Shown here piece after piece: positions 55,243 through 63,876 of a stretch of DNA of 64,000 bases (position 1 is its first letter; every line of letters starts with the position of its first letter). Source of the stretch: a virus; the IMG/VR virus record IMGVR_UViG_3300013120_000030, positions 62,001 through 126,000 of that record. One strand, written 5' to 3'. Under the pieces are notes generated by a model, which was given only the letters and a program-made list of their open reading frames with translations, made no database searches and was not told the origin of the DNA. The translations under genes and the position numbers were made by a program.

Positions 55243-57864
55243 ATGAAGAAAAAACTACTAATAATAGCGGACAGTATCAAGCGACAAACTGGCTATTCTA
55301 CTGTCGCTACTAACATAATCAATAACATAGACCATTCGAAGTTTGAGGTAGCCCAACTAGGTCTTGCTGATATACCTGTTGACTATACTAAGACTAAGTT
55401 ACCAGTACATCACTACTCTGTGATGAAAGATCATTCTCAGTGTTGTAAACGTGGTCACTTAATAGAATACTATAATAAAGATACAGGTGAGCTAACTAAT
55501 ATTGTTCCTAACCTTACTGTAGACAATCATCCACAACAAGGTATATGTCCAAGAGGAACTAATTTACCAGGAGATGTGTTCGCACAAGAATCAGCATTCT
55601 TTGTTATACAACACTATAAACCTGATATAGTAATAGCTATCAATGATGTATGGGCGTTGTATCATTATAATTTTCTACGTAACAGAAAAGACTTTGTGTA
55701 TGTACCTTACCTAGCAGTCGATAGTGAGTGTTTTCCAATGCACATCCATGCTCAGAAACCAGGAATGCCACCTATAGATACTTTAAAGTTTCTTGGACTG
55801 AACGATGAGACTGTAGTATTTACCAACTTCGCTAAAAAAGAGGTAGATAAAACAGTAGAACTTGCTACAGACGGTGGAAAACTTGCTAAAGATATTAAGA
55901 TTATACCTCATGGTGTTGATATTTCATCTTTTAAACCTCTTGATAACAAGAAAGAACTAAGGAAGAAATATTTTCAGATAGAAGATGATAGTGTATTCTT
56001 GATAGGATGTGTTCAACGTAATCAACCTAGAAAAAGAATGGATGCTATCTTTCAAACTTTAAAGATACTTAAAGATAAGTATGAAGAAAAAGGAAGAAAG
56101 ATAATGGTTCACTTTCACTGCGCTATGAATGATAACCTCGGATGGGATCTTCCGCACTTAGGAAAAGTATACGGAGTACTAGATTCGTGTGTGTTTGATA
56201 ATAAGTTATCTCCAGGAATGGGTGTACCAGTTGATGTTCTAAACGAGATTATTAATTGTTATGATATGCACTTAACTTTAACAAATTCGGAAGGATGGTG
56301 TAGTTACGGTCATACCAATGTCTTAACGGAAAGTTGTATTAAAAGATTAGATGAGATAACTGATAATGATAAAGTTATTACTCACACAGGTAAGATAAAG
56401 AAAGTTCTTAAGCCGTTATCTAGACATTATAGTGGTGATATGATAAAAATTAAATATACTGGTGCGACAAGAGAAGTGTCTTTCACGCCTAATCATAATG
56501 TGTTAGTTCGTAGAAATGATACTAATGCGTGGGTAAGATCTGATGAGTTAACTATATCAGATAGGTTATGTTTACCTATTCCTAAATTTGAAAAACAAGA
56601 TTCAATATTACATATAAAAGATCTTATTCAAGGTATAAATGTAGTCAATGAAGATGATCAACTGTTAATATTGACTGATTATAATAAGAAAGACGGAACA
56701 TATGTATCACACATTAATAAAAAGACAGTTCCCATTAAAGCTGTATGGAACATAGATGAACAAATGGCCACACTATTTGGAAACTTTATAGCAGAAGGAT
56801 CAACTAATAGTAGTCAAATAACATTTTCTATTAATGCTCAAAGAGATAATATTATTAGAAAAAATGTTATAGACTTTGCAACAAAGTTTAAACTTAAGTA
56901 TAATCAATATATCATGGAAAGAAACAGAGAAAATATATCTGTAAGTTCGACGATATTATCGCATATGTTTAAATCTTTTGGACAAGGTGCTAAGAATAAA
57001 GTAATACCTCATGAAATATTTAATATAGTTTCAGGAAATAGTAAGTTAACCAAAGCGTTATTAAACGGATTAATAGAAGGCGATGGATGTTTTAATACAC
57101 AGAATGCTATTACTTATACAACTATATCAAAAACACTGGCATACCAAGTGAAGACTTTATTTCTTAGTCTTGGCATATTTGCGAGAATATATGAACACAA
57201 AGAACGAAAATCATTTGATGTTTGGGTGCAAGGTGGAAATAATATTAATGAAATGTCTAAATGGATAGATAAGATACCTAATAACATAAATCTTCCACAA
57301 CAAAAACGTAATATTCAAACAAAACAAGATAATGATTATTTCTATCCTAAGATTAAAGGAATCATAAAAGAAGAATATAACGGTGTAGTGTATAATATAA
57401 GTGTGGAAGACGATGAGTCATATATAACTGAAGGATTTGCTGTTCACAACTGTCTTCCTATCTTAGAGACAATGAGCGCAGGAATACCTAATGTTATAAC
57501 TGACTACTCAGCTCATGGAGACTGGGCATCTGGAACAGCATTAAAGGTAAAGCTAGCGGCTAAGATACATGAAGTTAAAACTAACCACATCAAAGGTATA
57601 GCTGACATCAACGACGCAGCTAAAAATGTGTCACTACTATATAAGTCAAAGAAACTATTGAAAGATTATCAGAAGAGATCATTAAAGCTTGCTAACAAGT
57701 TAGAATGGTCAAAGGTTTGCACTCAATGGAACAAGCTTCTAGATGAACTAGACTTAAGTAAGTTAGAAGATGGAAGATATGATCTTACAGTAATAGAACC
57801 TGCTAACGAAAGCATTATCCCTGATAACCCAGTAACAACACCTTTTACCCTAGTGGAGGTATAG
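55243..57864 (+). CDS. GT4-type glycosyltransferase with an intein
   Basis: The mature protein is 489 residues. GT-B fold features: the N-terminal KKLLIIADSIKRQTGYSTVATNII block, IKIIPHGVDISSFKP, FLIGCVQRNQPRKRMD, and the donor-binding motif NSEGW|CLPILETMSAGIPNVIT, into which the intein is inserted. An unusual insertion with paired Cys (CCKRGH and GICPRG, about residues 66-110) may bind zinc. It would transfer a sugar from a nucleotide donor. The acceptor is unknown; the neighbours make UDP-6-deoxy-amino sugars. The donor motif contains the conserved Glu, so activity depends on splicing. Confidence 0.88.
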   Translation: MKKKLLIIADSIKRQTGYSTVATNIINNIDHSKFEVAQLGLADIPVDYTKTKLPVHHYSVMKDHSQCCKRGHLIEYYNKDTGELTNIVPNLTVDNHPQQGICPRGTNLPGDVFAQESAFFVIQHYKPDIVIAINDVWALYHYNFLRNRKDFVYVPYLAVDSECFPMHIHAQKPGMPPIDTLKFLGLNDETVVFTNFAKKEVDKTVELATDGGKLAKDIKIIPHGVDISSFKPLDNKKELRKKYFQIEDDSVFLIGCVQRNQPRKRMDAIFQTLKILKDKYEEKGRKIMVHFHCAMNDNLGWDLPHLGKVYGVLDSCVFDNKLSPGMGVPVDVLNEIINCYDMHLTLTNSEGWCSYGHTNVLTESCIKRLDEITDNDKVITHTGKIKKVLKPLSRHYSGDMIKIKYTGATREVSFTPNHNVLVRRNDTNAWVRSDELTISDRLCLPIPKFEKQDSILHIKDLIQGINVVNEDDQLLILTDYNKKDGTYVSHINKKTVPIKAVWNIDEQMATLFGNFIAEGSTNSSQITFSINAQRDNIIRKNVIDFATKFKLKYNQYIMERNRENISVSSTILSHMFKSFGQGAKNKVIPHEIFNIVSGNSKLTKALLNGLIEGDGCFNTQNAITYTTISKTLAYQVKTLFLSLGIFARIYEHKERKSFDVWVQGGNNINEMSKWIDKIPNNINLPQQKRNIQTKQDNDYFYPKIKGIIKEEYNGVVYNISVEDDESYITEGFAVHNCLPILETMSAGIPNVITDYSAHGDWASGTALKVKLAAKIHEVKTNHIKGIADINDAAKNVSLLYKSKKLLKDYQKRSLKLANKLEWSKVCTQWNKLLDELDLSKLEDGRYDLTVIEPANESIIPDNPVTTPFTLVEV
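56299..57450 (+). mobile_element. Intein in the glycosyltransferase (384 aa)
   Basis: It starts with Cys (56299-56301; CSYGHTNVLTESCIKRLDEI) and ends GFAVHN at 57448-57450 with Cys as +1, so that GW|CLPIL is restored. Block B is FTPNHNVLVRR. LAGLIDADG motifs are LFGNFIAEGS and LLNGLIEGDGC. Endonuclease and C-terminal blocks resemble those of the intein at window start. A host gene for glycan transfer is unusual for an intein. Confidence 0.93.
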
Positions 57865-57865
57865 A

Positions 57866-58108
57866 ATGGTATTTCCTAAAGAATGGAAGAACTCAACATC
57901 CGAAGAAGGTAAGTATACATTTGGTAATAATGACTCACAGATAGTAAACGTTAACGACCTTGAGATAGGAGATCTATTCTTCGCAACAGACGAAGACGGA
58001 AATCTTATCGAGGATGATGATGGTAATACATTGTTTAGACTAGACGGTGATATGGATAAAGATAGATGTGGAGATTACTTACCATGTATTCCAGTAGGAA
58101 AGGTGTAA
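57866..58108 (+). CDS. Small acidic protein (80 aa), unknown
   Basis: It follows the glycosyltransferase stop by one base, with GTGGAGG upstream. The sequence is rich in Asp/Glu (FFATDEDGNLIEDDDGNTLF) and has two Cys near the end (DRCGDYLPCIP). No family is recognised; it is co-transcribed with its neighbours. Confidence 0.55.
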   Translation: MVFPKEWKNSTSEEGKYTFGNNDSQIVNVNDLEIGDLFFATDEDGNLIEDDDGNTLFRLDGDMDKDRCGDYLPCIPVGKV

Positions 58109-58109
58109 T

Positions 58110-58409
58110 ATGAGCACACAAGATTTATATAACTATGTTGCTAAAATAGAAAAGATATCCCCACGAGACGGGGATATCATAGCACTGAAACTTAATATAA
58201 GCGAGACACAAATGAGTGAAACACTTGTTCAAAGTATAGGAGAGCTTGCTGGTTTGCTAGAAGACTATGGTATTCAAAATCCTTTACTGGTGTTAGGAAA
58301 AGATTCTTCTATAGAATCTATAGACGATAAGACTTTAGCACACCTAGGACTTGCACGTATACCTAAGACAACAGAAACAGACTCAATCGTAGACGATTTA
58401 TACCAATAG
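58110..58409 (+). CDS. Small conserved-type phage protein (99 aa)
   Basis: KISPRDGDIIALKLN followed by a helix (SETLVQSIGELAGLLEDY) and NPLLVLGKDSSIESI fits a widespread small phage family whose members read PGD..v.klp..ls.eq...l...l...g...lvl. The function of that family is not known to me. The coding sequence contains a perfect 9-bp hairpin (58154-58162 with 58170-58178) over the KISPRDGD codons. Confidence 0.6.
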   Translation: MSTQDLYNYVAKIEKISPRDGDIIALKLNISETQMSETLVQSIGELAGLLEDYGIQNPLLVLGKDSSIESIDDKTLAHLGLARIPKTTETDSIVDDLYQ

Positions 58410-58418
58410 GATATATAG

Positions 58419-59555
58419 ATGAAGATACTTGTAAGAGGACCTTACTCACAATCAGGTTTCGGCGTTGCCTGTATAGGACTTATCAAAGTCCTGTTAAACG
58501 CTGGTCACGACGTTCAGTTTATCCCACTTAATACTAACCCAGGACAACATAAGATAGGATTCTCTCAAGAGCTTGCTACACTTATAGATAGTCTCGTGGT
58601 AGATGAGGACGCAAAGAAACATACTGAAGTAGGAATAGATGTAGGAAGTCTTATCTATGGGCTTTCTGTTCCGCCTTTAGAAGTTGATAAGAATATACTG
58701 TACTGCACAACAGAGACAACAGACATACACGAAGACTACGTTGCTATGATGAACGAAAAGTATGATGAAATATGGACAGCTACTAATTTTAATAAGATAG
58801 GTTTCATGTCATCTGGCGTTAGTAATACTATTAAAGTACTACCTCACGTCATAGATACTGATCACTTCAATCCGGAAGCATTGCCACTGAACATAGCTAA
58901 TAAAAGAGAGTTTAACTTTGTTGCTAACTTTGATCTATCATATAGAAAAGGATTACACTTACTACTCCCAGCATATACGGAAGTATTTGATGCGGATGAT
59001 GATGTTGCGTTGATACTTAAGATTACTAACAATAACTTTAAGGATAGAAATGCTGCTGTTCAAAAACTGAATGAGTTATTCTTTATGATGGATATTAATA
59101 GTAAAAAACATGCACCTATACTGTTCATGTTTGATATGTTACCAGATAACTATCTACCAGGACTTTATACAACAGGTGATGTTTATGTGGCACCTAATCT
59201 AGGGGAAGGATTCGCACTTCCTATTGCTGAGGCAATGGCGTGTGGTATTCCACCTATTGTGACAAGATGTGGTGGACCATTAGACTATGTTAATAGTAAG
59301 AGTGGATTCCTTGTATCATTAGATAAAGAGAAATCTACTATACCTATTCAAGATCAATCATTACTACAACGTGACCCTCGATACAGAGGAAGAAGCATCT
59401 TTAACATAGACATAGAATCTTTAAAAGAGAAGCTAAAAGATGCACACTTAAACGCAACAGAGACAAAAGAAAAAGGATTAAAAGCTAGAGAGCGTGTGCT
59501 TTCAAAGTTATCCCTAGAAGCAGTCACTAAGAAACTAGAGAAGATACTATGTTAA
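58419..59555 (+). CDS. GT4-type glycosyltransferase (378 aa)
   Basis: A GT-B enzyme of normal length with MKILVRGPYSQSGFGVACIGL at the start, VLPHVIDTDHFNP, YRKGLHLLLPAY and the donor motif GEGFALPIAEAMACGIPPIVT (conserved Glu and Pro residues present), followed by GGPLDYV. It carries no intein and so offers an uninterrupted comparison for the 55243 gene. It overlaps the methyltransferase start by seven bases. Donor and acceptor are unknown. Confidence 0.9.
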   Translation: MKILVRGPYSQSGFGVACIGLIKVLLNAGHDVQFIPLNTNPGQHKIGFSQELATLIDSLVVDEDAKKHTEVGIDVGSLIYGLSVPPLEVDKNILYCTTETTDIHEDYVAMMNEKYDEIWTATNFNKIGFMSSGVSNTIKVLPHVIDTDHFNPEALPLNIANKREFNFVANFDLSYRKGLHLLLPAYTEVFDADDDVALILKITNNNFKDRNAAVQKLNELFFMMDINSKKHAPILFMFDMLPDNYLPGLYTTGDVYVAPNLGEGFALPIAEAMACGIPPIVTRCGGPLDYVNSKSGFLVSLDKEKSTIPIQDQSLLQRDPRYRGRSIFNIDIESLKEKLKDAHLNATETKEKGLKARERVLSKLSLEAVTKKLEKILC

Positions 59556-59992
59556 GACTTAACTTAGGATGTGGATCCGTCAAACATGACGGGTTCACTA
59601 ATGTAGATATACTAGACAATGATAATGTAGATATTGTTCATGATCTCAATCAGATACCATGGCCGTTCGAAGATGAATCTATAGAGGAGATAATAGCAGA
59701 GGATGTGTTAGAACATTTACAGGATACACCAGCTATTATGAATGAAATGTGGAGAATATTAGAAGACGGTGCGACAGCAACCATTCAAGTTCCCGACGTA
59801 ATAAGAAATCCTCAATCAGCATACACCGACCCAACACATATACGTTTCTTCACCGATAGAACATTTGATTATTGGGATGAGAATACAGAGTTTGGTGAGA
59901 AGTATGGATACTATTATGATAATAAATACTCAATTATACATAAGTCATTCCCTTACGGTAATGTAAAAGTAGTGATGCAGAAGGTGACATAA
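59549..59992 (+). CDS. Short SAM-dependent methyltransferase (147 aa)
   Basis: LRLNLGCGSVKHDGFTNVDI is SAM-binding motif I with the acidic residue ending strand 2 (Asp). EEIIAEDVLEHL and NEMWRILEDGATATIQVPD are the motif IV/V part of class I methyltransferases often found in glycan clusters. At 147 residues it is shorter than most, lacking a full C-terminal cap. It may methylate a glycan end. It overlaps the glycosyltransferase before it by seven bases and the gene after it by one. Confidence 0.82.
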   Translation: MLRLNLGCGSVKHDGFTNVDILDNDNVDIVHDLNQIPWPFEDESIEEIIAEDVLEHLQDTPAIMNEMWRILEDGATATIQVPDVIRNPQSAYTDPTHIRFFTDRTFDYWDENTEFGEKYGYYYDNKYSIIHKSFPYGNVKVVMQKVT

Positions 59993-60702
59993 TGAAAACT
60001 ATTACACTACCAGTAGCTACAAGACCACACTATCTTAGACAAATGCTTGACACTCTTAAAGAGAATAACCTCGAAGGTTATAAGCTATACGTTAATGCAG
60101 AACCTAATCAAGCTGTTATAGATGTTATTAGATCTGTAGACTTTATACCTACTACTGTTATAGTTAATAGAGACAGACTAGGTGTAAGACAAAATCCTTA
60201 CAACTGTATCCAACGAGCGTTTGATGATGGTAGTACGTTTAATGTACACTTAGAAGATGATATAATATTATCACCAGATACATTACAGTTAGCTTCATGG
60301 TACTATAAAGAGTACAAAGATAAACCTTTGACTCATCTTAACTATGGTATGTTTAACTATAAAAGCAATCCGGATGAACCTGATAAGATTCAAGTTATAG
60401 AAGGTAAGTTTATAGGACTAGGATGGTGTACTTTTAAGGAGTGTTGGAATAAATGGTATAAGCCTTACTGGTTTGACGATAAGATTAACGCAGAGGTATG
60501 GTCACCACAGACTGTTGGATGGGATTGGTCTATAGCTGCCATAGCTAAGACAGATAACCTTACATCTCTACAACCTTTAACCTCTAGGACTAACCATATT
60601 GGAAGAGTAGGTGGTACTTATTGTGGAGCAGACTTTCACGATAAAACTTTTCCGCAGATAATTATTAACGACGAAGAAGTAGACACATTCGAGGTAATAT
60701 AA
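59992..60702 (+). CDS. GT-A fold glycosyltransferase-like protein (236 aa)
   Basis: It starts MKTITLPVATRPHYLRQMLDTL, the usual opening of GT2-like enzymes, and has NRDRLGVRQN and a metal-binding DxD-like site in NVHLEDDIILS. The C-terminal GWDWSIAAIAK and RTNHIGRVGG parts are common in phage glycosyltransferases of this type. Its start overlaps the methyltransferase stop and its stop overlaps the dehydratase start by one base each. The acceptor is unknown. Confidence 0.78.
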   Translation: MKTITLPVATRPHYLRQMLDTLKENNLEGYKLYVNAEPNQAVIDVIRSVDFIPTTVIVNRDRLGVRQNPYNCIQRAFDDGSTFNVHLEDDIILSPDTLQLASWYYKEYKDKPLTHLNYGMFNYKSNPDEPDKIQVIEGKFIGLGWCTFKECWNKWYKPYWFDDKINAEVWSPQTVGWDWSIAAIAKTDNLTSLQPLTSRTNHIGRVGGTYCGADFHDKTFPQIIINDEEVDTFEVI

Positions 60703-62777
60703 TGAAAGATAAGAAACTGCTTATTACTGGAGGCACAGGTTCCTTTGGGAACGCTGTGCTAGACTTGTTCTTGCCTACTGACATAGGTGAGATAAGAATC
60801 TTCTCTAGAGATGAGAAGAAGCAACATGATCTTAGAATGAAGCATCAGAATGATAAGATAAAGTATGTCATAGGTGATGTAAGAGACTATCAAAGTGTTA
60901 ACGCTGCTATGGTAGGAGTAGACTACGTGTTCAGTGCTGCTGCTTTAAAGCAAGTACCTTCGTGTGAGTTCCATCCTATAGAAGCGGTTAAGACTAACAT
61001 TCTTGGCACAGAGAACGTTCTAAATGCTGCTGTTCATAACGGCGTGAAGAAGGTTGTTTGTTTATCAACAGATAAGGCATGTCTTGATTTTCATTCACCT
61101 ATTGAATTAGACGATGGTACAACTGTTAAAATATCAGATATTGTTAGAGATAAAAAATGTGTCTCAGTAAAAACATTTGATGAAGATTCTAAAAAGTTTA
61201 AGATATCGGAGACAGTTGGATGGTATAAAACTAAACTTAATGGAAGAAAAATGATTTCTATTTCTTATGAAAATGGATTAGTCCATGGTAGATATCATCA
61301 GCGCGTTTTAGCTACAGAAGATCATGATATTTTAACAAGTAAAGGTTGGAAAAGTGCTGGAACTTTATCAAATAAAGATATGATAGTTACTAACGAATAT
61401 AAACCAAATGATAAACAAAAGTGTGTTCTTCTTGGGACTATTTTAGGAGATTCATCTTTAGTTAAATCTAATAGTAATAGAGCTTATCTGAAAATGGGAC
61501 ATGCTAAAGATCAACTACAGTGGTTAAGACTAAAAGCGGACGCTCTAGATATGAACTATAGAAAAGATACTGTTAATATAAATAAAGATAATAGACAAGA
61601 TTTTTACAATGTATATAGCAAAAGTAGCGCATATTTAACAGATATTTACGATGATATCTATATTAATAAAGTGAAAATTATTCCAAGAAAAATGTTTGCT
61701 GAATGTTTTAATATAGATAGTAAGCTATTATTATCTACATTATTACAAGATGATGGTTGTATTACACGAGATAACTTAATAAGACTTGCTACACATAGTT
61801 TTACAAAAGATGATGTTGAATGGTTAACAAAATATTTAACAAAGAATGGATATGAATGTAGTCCGTATAAATGTGTTGTTAATAATGAAAAATATAATAC
61901 TGTTTATTATGAAACAAGATTTACAAGACGTGGATCTAATAAACTAATCAAAGATTTACGTGGATATTTTATATTAGACTATAAGATTAACTGTGTAGAT
62001 TCATTTGATAAAACTATATGGAATATAAATAATGTTAAAGAAATATATTATGGTAAAGCTATTGTTAATAATCATAAATATATATCAAAAGATGTATATT
62101 GTTTAGATATTAAAGATACACATAACTTTATTGTTAATAATGTAGTTGTTCACAATTGTTATCCTATCAACGCTATGGGAATGTCTAAAGCTTTGATGGA
62201 AAAGGTATCTATAGCTAAGGCTAGAACTAACATAGATACTATTATTTGTAATACAAGATATGGTAATGTAATGGGAACTAGAGGATCTGTTCTTCCTGTG
62301 TTCATTGAACAGATAAAGAGCGGTAAACCTATAACTATCACTGATCCATTGATGACAAGGTTTATGATGTCACTACAAGAGGCTGTAGAGTTGGTACTGT
62401 ATGCGTTTAACCACGGATTACAAGGAGATACCTTTGTACAAAAATCACCAGCTGCGACAATAGCAGACATAACTGTGGCCATGGCTGAGATATTTAATGT
62501 TAATCCTATGTACAAGGTTATAGGCACTAGACATGGTGAGAAAAAGCATGAAGTGTTAATAGGTAAGGAAGAGATTTTGGTAGCTTCAGACCGTGGGGCT
62601 TACTACAGTGTTCCTATGAACAATAAGTCTATTAACTACCACAACTACTGTGCAGGTGATGACAGACTTACTCAAAATGAATACTACGGTTCAGATAACA
62701 CTAACAGACTTAGTGTTAAAGAACTAGTGGAGTTACTTAGTAAACAAGACTTTGTTAAGGAGGCACTAAGTGCGTAA
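60702..62777 (+). CDS. capE: UDP-GlcNAc 4,6-dehydratase (CapE/FnlA type) with an intein
   Basis: The mature protein is 332 residues, normal for the family. It has TGGTGSFGNAVL for NAD(P) binding, a GDVRDYQS segment and STDKA|CYPINAMGMSKALMEK, which holds the catalytic Met/Lys part of the SDR active site. The C-terminal RHGEKKHEVL, YYSVPMNN and YGSDNTNRLSV parts are like CapE/WbjB/FnlA and less like PseB. The enzyme converts UDP-GlcNAc to a 4-keto-6-deoxy L-sugar intermediate. The adjacent epimerase and reductase make the following steps. An intein (61080-62156) sits just before the active-site YPINAMG, so activity needs splicing. The +1 Cys replaces the usual Val. Confidence 0.9.
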   Translation: MKDKKLLITGGTGSFGNAVLDLFLPTDIGEIRIFSRDEKKQHDLRMKHQNDKIKYVIGDVRDYQSVNAAMVGVDYVFSAAALKQVPSCEFHPIEAVKTNILGTENVLNAAVHNGVKKVVCLSTDKACLDFHSPIELDDGTTVKISDIVRDKKCVSVKTFDEDSKKFKISETVGWYKTKLNGRKMISISYENGLVHGRYHQRVLATEDHDILTSKGWKSAGTLSNKDMIVTNEYKPNDKQKCVLLGTILGDSSLVKSNSNRAYLKMGHAKDQLQWLRLKADALDMNYRKDTVNINKDNRQDFYNVYSKSSAYLTDIYDDIYINKVKIIPRKMFAECFNIDSKLLLSTLLQDDGCITRDNLIRLATHSFTKDDVEWLTKYLTKNGYECSPYKCVVNNEKYNTVYYETRFTRRGSNKLIKDLRGYFILDYKINCVDSFDKTIWNINNVKEIYYGKAIVNNHKYISKDVYCLDIKDTHNFIVNNVVVHNCYPINAMGMSKALMEKVSIAKARTNIDTIICNTRYGNVMGTRGSVLPVFIEQIKSGKPITITDPLMTRFMMSLQEAVELVLYAFNHGLQGDTFVQKSPAATIADITVAMAEIFNVNPMYKVIGTRHGEKKHEVLIGKEEILVASDRGAYYSVPMNNKSINYHNYCAGDDRLTQNEYYGSDNTNRLSVKELVELLSKQDFVKEALSA
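61080..62156 (+). mobile_element. Intein in the CapE-type dehydratase (359 aa)
   Basis: It starts with Cys (61080-61082; CLDFHSPIELDDGTTVKISD) and ends NNVVVHN at 62154-62156 with Cys as +1. A block B-like ATEDHDILTSKGW is clear. LAGLIDADG-like motifs are LLGTILGDSSL and LLSTLLQDDGC, more diverged than in the other three. It is therefore probably an independent acquisition. Confidence 0.93.
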
Positions 62778-63876
62778 AGTAATGACGGTTGTAGGAACGC
62801 GACCTGAGATCATTAAACTGGCTGAGGTTATTAAGAAGTTAGATGAACACTTTGAACATATCCTTGTCCACACTGGACAGAACTATGACTATGAACTCAA
62901 TGAAGTATTCTTTAAAGACTTAGGTATACGTGAACCAGATGTCTTTCTTGATGCTGCAAGAGATACAGCTATAAGAACTATTGGGAATATTATGATGGAG
63001 ATAGAAGCTCAGTTTGAAGAACATAAACCTGATGCGTTACTTATATACGGTGATACCAATAGTTGCTTATGTGCATACGTAGCTAAGAGAATGAAGATAC
63101 CTGTGTTTCATATGGAAGCTGGTAATCGCTGTTTTGATCAGAGAGTTCCAGAGGAACTTAATAGGAAGGTTATAGATCACATCAGTGACATAAATATGAC
63201 TGTAAGTGAGCACGCTAGGCAGTACCTTATCCAAGAAGGTATACGTCCTGAGACAGTTATAAAGGTGGGTTCATCTATGAGAGAAGTAATGTCTAAGAAT
63301 ATGAAACTCTTAGACTTAAATAGTACACTAAGTGATAACAGCCTAATAGAAGGAAAGTACTTCCTTGTGTCTCTTCATAGAGAAGAGAACGTAGATAGTG
63401 ATAACTTCGAGAAGACTATCGATGCTTTGAACGGACTAGCGGAAAAGTACAGTTATCCTATCATTGTTAGTACCCATCCTAGAACTAGAGCAAGACTAGA
63501 TAAGAGTGGGGTAAAGTGTAACGAACTTATAAACTTTAGTAAGCCTTTCGGATTTTATGCTTACCAAGAACTACAAATGAACGCAGCGTGCGTAATATCT
63601 GACAGTGGAACTATAACAGAAGAGTGTTCTTTACTGGAGTTCCCAGCGGTTACTATAAGAGAAGCACATGAAAGACCAGAAGGAATGGACAACGGAGTAC
63701 TTATAATGTCTTCCCTTGATAAGGAAAGCTTATTAGACTCAGTTAAGATAGCAACGGAGATTCCTCAAGCGCAGGAATACGTAGATGATTACTTTGTAGA
63801 TGACGTGTCTTGTAAGGTGGTAAAGATTATATCTAGTTACATAGATTATGTTAATAGAACAGTATGGAGGAAGTAG
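62770..63876 (+). CDS. UDP-N-acetylglucosamine 2-epimerase (non-hydrolysing)
   Basis: GTG at 62770 with AAGGAGG eight bases upstream; it overlaps the dehydratase end. VGTRPEIIKLAEVIKKL, HTGQNYD, HMEAGNRCFD..VPEE.NRK, SLHREENVD, THPRTR and SDSGTITEE are all signatures of WecB/FnlC/CapG. The enzyme inverts C2 of the UDP-amino sugar. In the CapE-F-G pathway it acts last and gives UDP-L-FucNAc; with an RmlD-like reductase (WbvB-R-D type) the product is UDP-L-QuiNAc. All catalytic residues that I can recognise are present. Confidence 0.93.
   Translation: MRKVMTVVGTRPEIIKLAEVIKKLDEHFEHILVHTGQNYDYELNEVFFKDLGIREPDVFLDAARDTAIRTIGNIMMEIEAQFEEHKPDALLIYGDTNSCLCAYVAKRMKIPVFHMEAGNRCFDQRVPEELNRKVIDHISDINMTVSEHARQYLIQEGIRPETVIKVGSSMREVMSKNMKLLDLNSTLSDNSLIEGKYFLVSLHREENVDSDNFEKTIDALNGLAEKYSYPIIVSTHPRTRARLDKSGVKCNELINFSKPFGFYAYQELQMNAACVISDSGTITEECSLLEFPAVTIREAHERPEGMDNGVLIMSSLDKESLLDSVKIATEIPQAQEYVDDYFVDDVSCKVVKIISSYIDYVNRTVWRK

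Noticed and set aside
62159-62527. Minus-strand frame of 122 codons opposite the dehydratase C-extein
   Set aside because: It overlaps conserved enzyme motifs and has no start signal.
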